Shown one piece after another: positions 41,179 through 52,256 of a DNA stretch of 64,000 nt (the stretch's first letter is position 1; the number at the start of each line of letters is the position of its first letter). The DNA comes from Astrothelium macrocarpum. Taxonomy: Eukaryota > Ascomycota > Dothideomycetes > Trypetheliales > Trypetheliaceae. Under the pieces are notes generated by a model that was given only the letters and a program-made list of their open reading frames with translations, was not told the DNA's origin and did no database searches. The position numbers were made by a program, and so were the translations under genes. The DNA lies in the NCBI GenBank assembly GCA_021030915.1, contig JAGEMR010000118.1, positions 28,473-92,472 of the forward strand. Reading direction: 5' to 3'.

Positions 41179-41889
41179 CGTCTGATATTGAAGAGAAGCG
41201 AAGCGGCTTAAGGCTTCTGGTACAGCGATAGGTCATGGAAAGCGTAGCGAGGATGTTGACGTAAACGGCATGAGACGATCGCCCGCCAGGTTGTGCCAAA
41301 GCGCTTTCCTTTCAGCTGTCACTTCGCTTCCGCCGGCTCCTGTTGGTAGCCTGTATGCATGCAAGCGACACGCAAGTGGCACGCATATCATTTCCAAGAC
41401 GAGTAATCGGTTTCAAGCCGATCATTGGTCGTCTATGAATGCAAGCTCAGCGCTTGAGAAGAGCCGTGCGCTACAAGGATGCTGCTTGGTTGGCGTGAAG
41501 GCGTATAGTGCCCAGAGATCAGGCAACTACTCAGTTTTGCTGCGTTATGAAACTTTTCACCTCATGGAGAGATCAGAGCAAATCCTTCACATGACTCTGA
41601 AAATTCGATTGTGAATAACTCCTACGAATAGGGACCTGAAATGCCCAACTGCATTTTAGATCAATCTATTCGGCTGCTTAGAAGACGTATCACAGTAGTA
41701 AATGCTTACAGGACCACGGACAGACCCGTCAACGACTGTATAAAACGCAATTTTGCCCCTCATAAGAGGGGTAGAGGAGGTTTACGAGCTATACTGTTGA
41801 CTGAAGCTTGCCTGAAGATACCAAATTCAAGCCAGACGTTGCGTAGATTACATCCCCGACCAGAGTTTCTTGAGGAATGGCCTCTGAAC
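41179..41889. other. Intergenic, no gene seen
   Basis: About 710 bp upstream of UstYa-like gene 2. The 114- and 135-codon frames on the plus strand (41270-41614 and 41641-42048) have no domain, and the second overlaps the 3' exon of membrane protein 2. Confidence 0.45.
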
Positions 41890-43389
41890 TCATACGATGT
41901 CAACAACTTGTGTCATTCCTTTCCTGACCATGATCCCATCTGTTGTTGTTTCTCCTGCTGCTTGAACGTGTCCCATAATGTACGTCTCAGGATGTGTTTC
42001 CGCTCCCCGGTACACACCAGAAGGCCCCGGCGCAAGGGATGTTTTTGACTCCGTTGGAGAGCCCTGCCTTTTACCTTCAGAATCGTTGATTTTAATGCCT
42101 TTGCCTGAACCAATTGATTGGAGTGAAATGGCTGAGCGGAAACTTCGAACAATGCTCTCCAATGACCAGCCCTTGAAGAGCGGTCGTAGAGTGGGAATGC
42201 AGATTGCAACCATACCGGTTCCCATCTCCAGAAAGCCCCAAAACATCATTTCGCTCACCAGACCTACAAGTTTGATATTAGATCCGGTAATTTTTGAGAA
42301 AGGTGGGTAAAACGCCTTACCAACGTCGTCATCGGTCGGAAGACCACCGATCACAGGTTTTGTGAGAACTATGACAAGCTTTAGCATTCGAAATTGAACC
42401 CAAACTAGTGGTCAATACTTGTATGTCCCAGGAGATCTGCATAAATCGCCATCTTGACGATACCACAGACGATGGAGCTGCCGAGCCTTAGTCATGGTCT
42501 TCCAGCGAATTTGATAAAACTCACAAGGCTCCAACAGTAAGCATGGCGACAACCGCGATTTTGCGATTGAGCGGCATGTTCAGCGCCCAAACCTATCTTG
42601 CCAATAAGCAAGTGATCAATGCAGCATTTGGGGTTTCTGACAATAGGAATCGGCATTATCAAGATCGCCAGGTCCACAGCAACATCGAAGACCGCCATAC
42701 AAACAGATAGAGCGAAGGTATTGGTGCATTCAGTCTTGAGTTGCCCAAGCGTTCCAAATCGAGCGCTTAGATGATTCCCGCAGGAAGCGAACCACGCAAT
42801 GAAGAATGATACGCCCCATGCAATAGTAATTCCCATTAAAATCCAGCATGCTCTGTAAAAGACCTTTCCCGAGAATATGCGGCGGTAAAAGAAAAGAATA
42901 GAAAGTTTTAGAAACATGAGGGTGACGATTTGCATCACGTTGAAAGGAAATTCTAACTTGAATCATGTCAACAGCGTTCTCAGTGACAACTCACAAAGAT
43001 ATGCAAACCTTCTCTAGTAGCTTCTCGTCACCATCCATGTAATTGAAGATCTTAGCACCGAGATGGGGTGGAGAATGGTAGCCTATCGCATGGTGTCGAG
43101 AGCCTAAAGTAATGGTGAGCAAGCAATCTAGATGCTAATATTTTCCTCCAAACGTACCGTATATCATAATCGAGCATTCGGTTATCACAAGTGCCTTGTT
43201 TGTAAGTAATAGACTCATGTATCAATTCCATGCTTCTCTCACCAGTGCAGGTATACAGAGCCAGTCATCTGTTCCTAGCCCAATTTTCTTATACCTGACA
43301 CCAAAACGTGCGCCGACTGCCGCGACACTTAGAATAATGAAAATGATTCCCACAGCAAGCACACTCGAGGGGTTTACGTAGAATGCCAT
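41890..43389 (-). CDS. Rhodopsin-like seven-helix integral membrane protein 2
   Basis: Eight exons are proposed: 43389-43243, 43194-43158, 43103-43009, 42956-42642, 42592-42525, 42477-42464, 42404-42321 and 42263-41890, giving 377 residues with all phases consistent. The chain shows the fungal rhodopsin-like pattern: FYVNPSSVLAVGIIFIILSVAAV, LGTDDWLCIPALALVITECSI, LKLSILFFYRRIF, FDVAVDLAILIMPIPIVWALNMPLNRKIAVVAMLTVGAF (in parts) and GMVAICIPTLRPLF. The weakest points are the donor at 42641 (GTCAGA) and a 14 nt exon at 42477-42464. It is a second family member in the cluster and only distantly similar to the first. Role unknown; transport or signalling is a guess. Confidence 0.78.
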
Positions 43390-44381
43390 AGCATCAGTGC
43401 CGCGGCGAAGCCACAAAAGACAAACTTCACTTGCTCAAAGGTAAAAGACTTGGTGAGGTCGAGAAGCGATGAGGTTGAATGCAATAAGATTTCTGCATCG
43501 CACAAGCTGCATGACATGGCAGAGTTAAGGTGGGTAAGCCATGTGGGCATCTTGGCGAGCGGCACAGCTACTGTAGCCAACCAGTTGGTCCGATACTCAT
43601 GGCAGGTCAAAAAGTGGTCGGGTTGCATATCACATCATGTCAAACCAGTAATGATCGGATGCTGAAGACCAGGCTTTGTGCAGATCTGTCGAAGAAGGAC
43701 GCCGGAGATGAGGAGACATGGCCCCATGACAAATGAGGAGGCTTGAGCCCTTTCAGCCCCCACACAACAACAGAACGCTGCATACAACCCAAGCTCGTTC
43801 TTGCCACCAGTACGAGACTTCTGTTCCCAGTCCCACCTGTGCCGCAGAGTGGACCGGGCCGAGCATGTAATGAAGTGAGCGACTTTGTCGAGGAAGACAT
43901 CCCTGGCAACACGACTCAGCTCGGCTATACAAGATGATCTGATGCAACTGCATCGCGGTATCCGCCTGAAAAATTTGCCAAACGGGTATACCGAGTCTGC
44001 ATTTCGAGTTGAAGTCTGGGGATCTACGATAATCCGTCAGATACCATGTTCGGAAAGCGGCCGAGGGCTGAGATGAGACTCTCAAGCGTTTTCGCCCCTA
44101 CAGCACAACTACACACGATGCATGAAAGATGGACAAGGTAGGCACGAGAAACAGATCTAGCCATCTAAACGCCATGACCCTGCTGATCCGCGCAAAACGT
44201 TGTGAGCGACTAGCCGGATCGTGCTGTGCTATCCATCAAGTCGCTTTTCGTCCAACGAGTAGGCTCTTCCATGACCAGTGATGACGGTCATTATCTAGGA
44301 TACTTCCTTTTCGTGACAGTCTTCTACAATCCACTCTTACATCTCATCAATCAACGATTCTGACGTTTCTATCAAATTTTC
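43390..44381. promoter_or_regulatory. Divergent promoter region between membrane protein 2 and UstYa-like gene 3
   Basis: About 990 bp between two divergent start codons. Short frames on both strands show no motif. Both genes may be co-regulated from here; no specific site is claimed. Confidence 0.35.
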
Positions 44382-45267
44382 ATGATGAACGCGAAGTACT
44401 TCCTTCTCAATCAAGACGAATCGTTAAATAAGGAACACAAAAAGACGGTGCAGCGGATAGGCTATGTATTGCAAGTGGTCATTGCAATTCTGCTCTCACT
44501 CAATATTGCATTGTGGATTGTTGGACGAGGGGACAAGAGTTCTCATACCCCACAGGATTTTGGTAGGTATCCGGAGCGTCAAATCTAACTTTTCGCTAAA
44601 TTAGCAATAGCCAAGTCTTTCAAGCAAAGAGAGATGTGGACCAAATTTTGGTGGAATACAGAGTACAGTCCTTTGAATCATAGTGACAGTGATGAGCTGT
44701 GGAGCAAGATTCAACCACAACACGGCTTTGTCGCCGTCGACCGACAATGGGCGGCTGATCGTCAATGGCCTCTCTCAATGTATCTACCCAGCGATCATAC
44801 TAAAGGCGTCTACCTGTTGGAAGCTTATCATCAACTGCATTGTCTTGTAAGCAAGAGCCTTCTCCAGACCCAGGTGGCGAAACTAATAATCTCCAGCGCG
44901 CCATTCGCCAAACGTTTTGGGAAGCGGTCGAGCACCGTCCATTTACATACCAACCATCTACCCATGTGGAGCACTGCTTTGATGCACTTCGTCAAGTAAG
45001 CTCATGAGCGTCTCAAATATTAATGCAGCTTTGACTCATCAATAGTCCGCTATTTGCAACGCTGACAATACTCCGCTGTACACGTTTGGAGATTTCACTG
45101 CTGGCGACGGCCAATTGCATCAATGTCACGATTGGGACGAGCTGCGTGGTTACGCAACAAAGAACACAGCGTGTTACCGAGATTCCATATCTGACATACC
45201 TCTTGAGCAGCATTTTGGTCATTGTGATGATGGAGATGATGGGGTTCAGGCACTAGACACAGATTGA
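44382..45267 (+). CDS. UstYa-like (DUF3328) oxidase 3
   Basis: Four exons (44382-44562, 44605-44846, 44897-44995, 45046-45267) give 247 residues; two ATGs lie in tandem at the start. The membrane segment is near residues 26-48 (IGYVLQVVIAILLSLNIALW). Signature 1, YHQLHCL, ends exon 2 and signature 2, EHCFDALRQSAICNAD, spans exons 3 and 4, followed by CHDWDELRGYA. An unusual acidic tail with His and Asp residues (HFGHCDDGDDG) closes the protein and may bind metal. The three UstYa-like proteins are well separated from each other in sequence, so they likely do different steps or make heterodimers, as UstYa and UstYb do. Confidence 0.92.
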
Positions 45268-46847
45268 TTACACACGTTCGCATGACGAGTTTGTATAGCA
45301 TGTGCAAGGAGTTTTCGCTCGAGATGTATTGAATATTTTCTAAATAGAAGATTCGCATCAACCAATCAAGCAAGCCTACAATTTACGATCGCAGACTTTA
45401 CGAAGCTTAGTCGAGGTAACTACTTGCAAGCACTATCCAGGACGAACAAAGGACATTCCTTTTCGATTTGAACGTAGGCAAGCTGCTGTGAAAACACCAT
45501 AAAATCGTAAATTACGACATTTCAACACAACACACTCTAAAAAGCGCCCCCAAGCCTAGTGCCAACGCCTGGCACCGCCTTGATGTTCTGCTGTTGCGGG
45601 AGGAACGGTCCGGCCAACGTCATGCAATCTTTCTACCGAACTCAGTCACATTTTCAAGCAACAACCCGCTCTGTACAATACCTCTCAGGTAGGCGCATAA
45701 TGCTGTCAGCCCAAAACTAAGTGGCGCATCTAGAACAAAATCTGTTGATCAGTTTATGTCAAGCCAACCAATGAAAAACTCAATTTTGGAGTAGTATTGT
45801 TAGTACCAACAGTCTTCGGAAACACTACTTCTTTGGGTATAATTTGACCCCTGTCGGTCTAATAGTCATAGATGACTTGACGCTGTACAGCGCTCGGTCA
45901 GCTCCGATAACTAACGATGGTGATCATGAAAATCACACCAATGTGGTTAGTTTCCATGGACCAAAAGGCTAGGTCGATAGGTTCCCATAGTTTGACCGAT
46001 TTTTCTTAGTTTGTACCCAATATAGCCTACTGCTGGCGAATTCTTCTTAGAACCAACCTTTACATTAAACCAGACCTTGTGGGTGTGGATCCAAATAATG
46101 CGCTGATCACAAGCTAGCCATTGGAGACTGACGTAGGTGTAGCTAGAGATGAGATTGTTTGGAAGCATAGAGGTGATTGTAGTACGCTGACAAAAAGGCA
46201 GTCAGCGCGTCACCCCCATTTTTGTGCCTCAGGATAAGAGGTTATGCCATTACCAAAAGGCGGACTTACCCACATTTGGATGCAGGGTTTCTTTCAGCTC
46301 ATGCATGCAATGTTTGTCTATTATCGAATACACTAGAGTCCTCTGGTTTAGCCTATATAGAAACAAGGCATCACACAGAACTCATCGTAAGCGAACCTTA
46401 CGGCACAAACGATTATCACAGCTGAGCAAGCCACTTAACGAAACGAAGAGGTCCTGGGGTCCTATGAGCATCCTCGGAGTGGATTTAATCACAGATGCAA
46501 CAATCGATTGGGCATCAGAACCTCGCAAGCCGTGAAAAGAATTGGCAGCATGCATTTCGGCCCCTTCTCAGATACCGTGCGTTGATACCTATTCGGATCA
46601 TTTGAAACAACAGCTCGTCTACTGCTCAGAGTGGGCTGTGCCAGAAGTTGGGGAAGTGTACCTCGGTATGCCTTGATAGGAAGTCTAAAGAGATTCTCGG
46701 AGTACTTGGTGCCTATAAAGAAGCCTCAGGATACCCTAAACAAACAGATCATCACGAAATTTGAGATCTCAACGCTTCAATATCTTCTAAAAGCTTTACT
46801 CTCTCCAAGCACAGAGAACAGTTTCTTCCGCGCACTCACGCACCACC
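45268..46847. other. Intergenic, no supported gene apart from a promoter element
   Basis: About 1.6 kb. Frames at 46224-46535 and 46631-46930 lack domains; the second overlaps the small peptide gene out of frame. A TATA element for that gene lies at 46714-46720. Confidence 0.4.
46714..46720 (+). promoter_or_regulatory. TATA box of the small secreted peptide gene
   Basis: TATAAAG, 134 bp upstream of the ATG at 46848. Similar spacing to the TATA-like element of the repeat precursor. Confidence 0.45.
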
Positions 46848-47056
46848 ATGAGATTTTTCGCCACACTCTTCACCTTTGCGTACATCGCGATCGCTACGGC
46901 CTCACCTGTGGCTGTCCCCGATTCCTCTGAAGGTAGGCATATCGAACTTTTGAGTACTCGACAAATACATGACGGCTAAAAGTCACAGCTTCCAAAGTAG
47001 CTTCACCTGACGATGTCGATGCAAGTCAGATCGGTGATGGTTACCGCAAGAATTGA
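46848..47056 (+). CDS. Very small secreted peptide (50 residues), possible second precursor
   Basis: Two exons, 46848-46932 and 46989-47056, joined over a 56 bp GT-AG intron, give 50 residues. The first 19 form a clear signal peptide (MRFFATLFTFAYIAIATAS). The mature part of about 31 residues has no Cys, is acidic, and ends in IGDGYRKN. The intron position, just after the signal peptide region, parallels the repeat precursor. It has no Kex2 repeat. It could be a precursor for a single-copy peptide product, a pheromone-like signal or a small effector. I do not recognise the family. The splice is supported by phase, a TATA box and the signal peptide only. It sits between UstYa-like gene 3 and the O-methyltransferase. 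Confidence 0.65.
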
Positions 47057-47491
47057 GTTGCTTTCGAAACTATGCAAGGGGATAATTGTATCAAGCGCTT
47101 GACTGCCTCTTTCGACAGATGAGCATTAGATTATGGTACTATTTCTCGTTGTCTTTGGAACAGTATGGACTGGCTAGCTCGGCGGTGACCAACAGATTAA
47201 TGGAAAATGGGAATTATGTGCTTCAGTCTTCGTAGAATTAGTCTTTGAGTAAATACAAACTGCCATTTAACAATTTCTTGATTACAATCTCCCAATGTAT
47301 GCTTCATGCCATGCTACCTTCCTTTAGTATCAGAGGTAGAAGAAATTGCAACACTACAGGATTAGATATTGTAATCCGTAAAGATTTCTACTATTGAATA
47401 TCTTAAATGTATGCCTGTCGAGGGCCGGAACATGGCTCTGCATTCTGAGTTTTCGATGGGAAGTAAGCTTCGAATCAATTCTTTCCCTGCC
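47057..47491. other. Intergenic, no gene seen
   Basis: 435 bp between the converging small peptide gene and O-methyltransferase gene. Confidence 0.45.
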
Positions 47492-48956
47492 TTAACCTTG
47501 CCACGTAGCTTCGATAACAGCGAGCGCTGCACGCTGAGGTGTCCAGACCTTCACATCCTGAAACCTTGAGTCTGCCTCTTCGAATAATCTCAACCAGTCA
47601 CGTTCTTCTCTTTCGCGTGCGTTGAGAAGGCTCAACATTATGCAATCCATATTGCTTATTTAATTAGTAAAGTGTGTGTGCTTCACTCTTGCCGACTACA
47701 TATCACTTACCGAACAGCTCGTTCATGGATTAGAGACATCGTTCCAGGTTTTGGCACAAGGAAATCGTTCGCGATTATGCGAGCGCCAGGCTTGAGTGCT
47801 GGAATAAGCGCCCGAAGAATCTTAATGCAATACTCATCTGACCAGTTGTGGAATATTTGCCGAAAAAGATAGGCGTCAGCTTGCACTGGTTGATTCTGAA
47901 AAAAGTCATGCTCCATAAATTCTATTCGACTCGCTACCTCCGCAGACATTGGAGCCCGATTCCCTTGTATGACTTGAGGTAAATCTTGTACCACAAAGCG
48001 AAGGCCAGGAGCAACGTTCGCGATCATGACACAGACTTGGCCAGTTGAACCTCCCAAGTCGACTATTGTGCCTTGACCATCTGCAATAGACTGCCATGGA
48101 TAGCCCTTTGCTAAGACTTCGGGTGACCGGCCGGGGCTGTCTGAAAATGTCGCCATGGCTCCTGCGAAGCGTTTCGCCATTTCTGGTCGTGCCGCATGAT
48201 ATTCATACATGGGCAGCTCCGTCTTATTAGCTATGTTCCATCCCTTATCAGAACGTTAGCAAAGCAGCAGATTGAAGAATAATAGACATACGGATTTGTT
48301 CGGTTCCGGGCCTTTTGTTGTCTGTAAGGCTTCTACCGTCTGTAGTACAAGGATTAGCCTGGCAATACTGTACGCATTCCTGAGCAAAACATGCATTGGC
48401 ATAAGCTTGGTAAACCTCGTCGAACATCAGACCAAGTCCCAAGAAAGCATTTGGATCATCAACGAGTTTTTTCGACGCAGCCGAGTGCGTGACGATACCT
48501 TCTCTTTGCTCCTGAAAGACGTGATAGTAGGACATCGCATGACGAAGCAGCCTTCTCAAGTCAGGCTCATAGAGATCGCACTCCTTGGCAAGTTGTTCGA
48601 AAGAAATACCTCCGTCTAACGGTACTTTAAATGGTATTTCGAACTTGTATATTGCTTGGAGTGCAGTTGCATTGAGCTATTCGCGTCAGTTGATGGTTGT
48701 CTTCAAGTCTTTCTAGTGGTGTTACCACCGGCCGAAGCAGCATTGTCGGCCCCAGCAAAAGGTCATGAAGCTCTGAGCTAGCTTCCATCACTGTTAAGCG
48801 AGCCTGTCGAATTTCGTCTTCACTTAATTGAAGATCGACTGGGCCATCTTTATCAAACGAAGGCTGTGGAAGATTACGCTCCTGTAGCCATTTATCTAGC
48901 TTGGTTGTATTGACTTCAATCAAGCTAGACAGCTCCGATATTCGACTGGGTGACAT
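47492..48956 (-). CDS. O-methyltransferase (AdoMet-dependent, COMT-like)
   Basis: Five exons (48956-48726, 48676-48395, 48339-48292, 48243-47711, 47654-47492) give about 418 residues; the first donor may be 3 nt earlier. An N-terminal winged-helix dimerisation part is followed by the SAM domain: IVDLGGSTGQVCVMIA (motif I), FVVQDLPQVI, FMEHDFFQNQPVQADAYLFRQIFHNW with the catalytic-type His, and ILRALIPALKPGARIIANDF. This is the family of fungal metabolite O-methyltransferases. The intron after exon 2 has a GC donor (GCATGT) that keeps phase and restores the DEVYQAYAN/TVEALQ join. It is divergent from the tyrosinase gene and may methylate a phenol that the tyrosinase makes; that is inference. 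An upstream in-frame ATG at 49001 adds 15 residues. Confidence 0.88.
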
Positions 48957-49790
48957 TTTTGACTCTTGTGGACTGAAGCTGGACAAAAAAGGTCCATTCA
49001 ACGAATACTACGAAAGTTATTCGGATACTCTATATGTAAAATAGACCAAAACATGTCCTATATTCAAAAAAAAGCCTGGCAGACGAAAAGAAAGTTGTGG
49101 GGTCTTCACCAAGCAGAACGTCTGTGCAGCTCATTCGTCACCGAAGGAGTTCGCTGCCTAGGTATTTTTCAGGTCGACCGGCGGGGGCTACGCAACACGA
49201 AAAATGTCGAGCCAGACCTACCGGTTGATCCCGGTCCTAATAGTAAAACCGCTCATCGGCAAACAAGGCAATGGTGTATAACAATACTTGCCATTCAGCT
49301 GCGTTAAGCTGGCATTGGCAGTTGGGGAAAAGAGAGTGCACAGGGTCAAGGTTGGTTCGGCCTTACCATCTCCTATGTGGAGCACGATTGGTCCGTGCAT
49401 CCCTGTGCCTCTATTCCTCCCGCTTGTGCAGATCACCATCTCATCACATCAGCCGCAGCGTGCCGAAGGGTCGTTACGCTCATCTGCGGAGAGGGATGCC
49501 TACATGAGCTTAAAGCTGCATGAGCTGAAAAAGTTATAACACACAACGCACCATGCAGGTACTCGCCGACTCAAAAATGCCCAGCCACTGACGAAAGATG
49601 GGTTCCTTTGCCTTACTGGCAACAGAGCCCAATCAAAGCCGCGATAAAGATCGACTATCAGCTAGGATGGTTTTCCGTCTACGTGATCCAGTCACGGGCG
49701 GTACAGACAGGCTATGCCATAGCAAATCATTCTCCCTAGCAGTCAAACGAATGCACCTTTGACTTCCTCACCATCTTCTCGAGCTGGACC
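48957..49790. promoter_or_regulatory. Divergent promoter region, O-methyltransferase / tyrosinase
   Basis: 834 bp between two divergent start codons suggests co-regulation. Short frames only. Confidence 0.4.
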
Positions 49791-51029
49791 ATGGAGTCAT
49801 GTCGGCACGACTACGAACGAATCAGTAATTCTGACCCAGAGAAACCTCCGGCCGACGACACGTTAGGAAATAATCAAGAGCTTAGTAAAAACTCTCTCGG
49901 ACGATTCTGGATGTATGCTTGCCGTCTGTGCTTCGTAACGATATTCGCAGCCTTGATTTTCGTGTTTTTTTACATATCCAAAGAAAGCCAGTCTGTAGAT
50001 GTATGCACTCATGTGAATACGAGATATGAATGGAGAAGCTTAAGCAAAGATGAAAAAGCGAGTTACCTTACTGCAGTCAAGTGTCTCCAAAATAGACCCT
50101 CGCGGATCAACCTCGACAATCAGTCTCTCTTTGACGACTTTCCGTACGTTCATGCACATGTTGGAGAGCAAGGTACGTCAATTAAAGCTAAAACGGTGCC
50201 CATAGAGTCGCTAATAATACAAGTGCATGACTCCGCGGCGTTCTTGAGCTGGCATCGTTGGTTCATTTATGTGTTCGAAGATGCATTAAGAGCCGAATGC
50301 GGCTATATGGGTAGTCTCCCGTACGAATCGTACCGTTCCGGTCATGACTTTTACTAACATGCTTTGTAGCTATTGGGATTGGACGCTAGACTGGGAGAAC
50401 CCAACTGAAGCTGATGTTTGGGATACAGGCGAGCTTGGTTTTGGTGGCAACGGAAACACAAGTGAAAAGGGCTTTCGCGGAGGTTGTGTAACGGATGGTG
50501 TCTTCGCTGGTCTCCAAGTCCTCTATGTCGGCGAAACATCGTTACCCCATTGCCTATCGCGGGGATTCCTCAGCGGTAGTGAGCTGAGGAACTATAGCGA
50601 GCAGTTGAGGCCTTCCAGCATTGAAAATGTTCTCTCAGTATCAGATTATGCGACCTTTTGTCAGACGCTGGAGGATGGTCCACACGTCTCCTTACCTCAC
50701 ATTGTACATGGAGACTTCTCCGCAATAACAGCACCAGCAGGTAGAGTCCATTCTTTTTCTAGCATTCCATCTATATCATACAAGAGGCTAACGCGTGATT
50801 GACCTCAGATCCACTCTTCTACCTGCACCATGCTCAACTAGACCGGCTTTGGTGGATATGGCAGCATAGGAGTCCGAGTAGAAGACTTAAAGACTATTCG
50901 GGGACCAGAGCTGATTCGAGCCTTCCTGCTTCTCTCGAGGATGAAATGAATATGGGCGACCTAGGTTCTGCTAAGCGTGTAGCGGATATCATAGATACAC
51001 GGCAAGCAACACTTTGTTACCAATACTAA
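49791..51029 (+). CDS. Membrane-anchored tyrosinase-like copper oxidase (UstQ type)
   Basis: Four exons (49791-50172, 50224-50320, 50370-50740, 50809-51029) give 356 residues. A single membrane segment lies near residues 42-67 (WMYACRLCFVTIFAALIFVFFY), with the catalytic part on the far side. The copper A site shows VHAHV, then VHDSAAFLSWHRWFIYVFEDALR; the join over intron 2 recreates the LPYWDWTLDWENP motif. The copper B site shows PHIVHGDFS and DPLFYLHHAQLDRLWWIWQ. Tyrosinases oxidise phenols to o-diphenols and quinones. In the ustiloxin pathway a related enzyme acts with UstYa proteins in the cyclisation of the peptide. The Tyr in each precursor repeat is a plausible substrate. The end (MGDLGSAKRVADIID...LCYQY) matches the family tail, so the protein is complete. 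Confidence 0.92.
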
Positions 51030-51123
51030 CTTAACTTAACCAAGGAGCGGTAAAAATGTCTTGTGATGAAGTGGGATTCCTAAGAGCCGGGTCCTGGATC
51101 TAATCACAGAATTATTTGTTCAA

Positions 51124-52256
51124 TTGTCCTTAAGAATCAGGCACCTGGATGCAAACAATGGCTCGCGTACCGGTTTTGCTAAACTGGTTAAAAATAGACG
51201 CAACAGCCTTTGCCAACTCATCAGCGTCGTCTACCCGCTGGAAGGGGTACATGTCTTGACAGAGACAACGGTTTCCCGGATTCTTATTGGCAACAACAAC
51301 AAGTACGTCAAGGCTGCGATAGGAGTCCGGCTTACAGATGGCCGTCAACTACGGATCAAGTCGGATGGTGCAGCTTTCGTGTCTGTGGTTGCTTATCGGT
51401 CACCATAACTGTTACTCTCTCGAGTATTGGGGACTCCTCAGAGATTGAGAAGCACGGAATAAGCCAGCAGACCAATCTTTCTGACGTTCCAAAAAATCTC
51501 CATGATCACTTGATGGTCTTTCGATGTTGAAAGCTGCGTCATCCAGAGCAGGGGCTGGCAATTGGGTCTCCAATCCTTACTGATTCAACTTTTGAGAAAG
51601 GTAATCCGGCAGACTGGCTTGCGATCATGCCTTTCTCGCATTCGGAACTCAAATCTACCATTAAGAAAGATGAAGGTCCTTCCGTATCTGATGATCAGGT
51701 CTTGCTTGAAGGTCCACGCTCTCGTACAGAGTCTAATGTTCTGTATACTATATATTCGAACATGAACAGATAGGACTCAACATCCCTCTGGATGGAACGG
51801 CTATCATGACTTTCCACATGCACGGTCTATCGACGTCTCGAGGAACTATCACACCACAGTCTACGGATCCAGTCGTCCCGCCGACCATCGATCCGAATCA
51901 TTTTGCGACCGAAGTAGATAAGTTCACTCTCCGAGTGGGCTGTCGTGTCATGTCTCGTCTTCTGCTTGACTCGTCTAAGGGTCAAGCAATTGTAGTAGAT
52001 GAAATTAATCCAGAGGGTCACAAGACGCTTGGATCGGATGCTTCTGACGACTTCATTGATCAACATATCGGAAGGGGCGCAATCTCTTGTTACCACCGGG
52101 CAGGCACATGTAGTATGGGCAAAAGTTGTTGACAGCTCGCTCAAGGTTATTGGTGTTGATAATCTACGAGTCGTTGATGCAAGCGTCATTCCTGTGCCAC
52201 TACTAGGCCGTTTTCGGGCTCCTGTTCTTGCAATTGCTGAGCAGACTGTGCTATAA
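51124..52256 (+). pseudogene. Decayed GMC oxidoreductase
   Basis: GMC-family fragments lie in several frames in the right order: a middle part with VYPLEGVHVLTETTVSRILIG, then NLHDHLMVF, then MHGLSTSRGTI with GAISCYHRAGTCSMG, and finally VIGVDNLRVVDASVIPVP. The last matches the C-terminal active-site region of the family. The N-terminal FAD-binding motif is missing and at least two frameshifts and stops interrupt the rest. Splicing cannot repair it with plausible sites. It lies directly after the tyrosinase and before the PKS. An intact family member is present at 31870-33768. Confidence 0.88.

Noticed and set aside
46224..46535. 103-codon plus-strand frame
   Set aside because: No motif, and no promoter or intron context.
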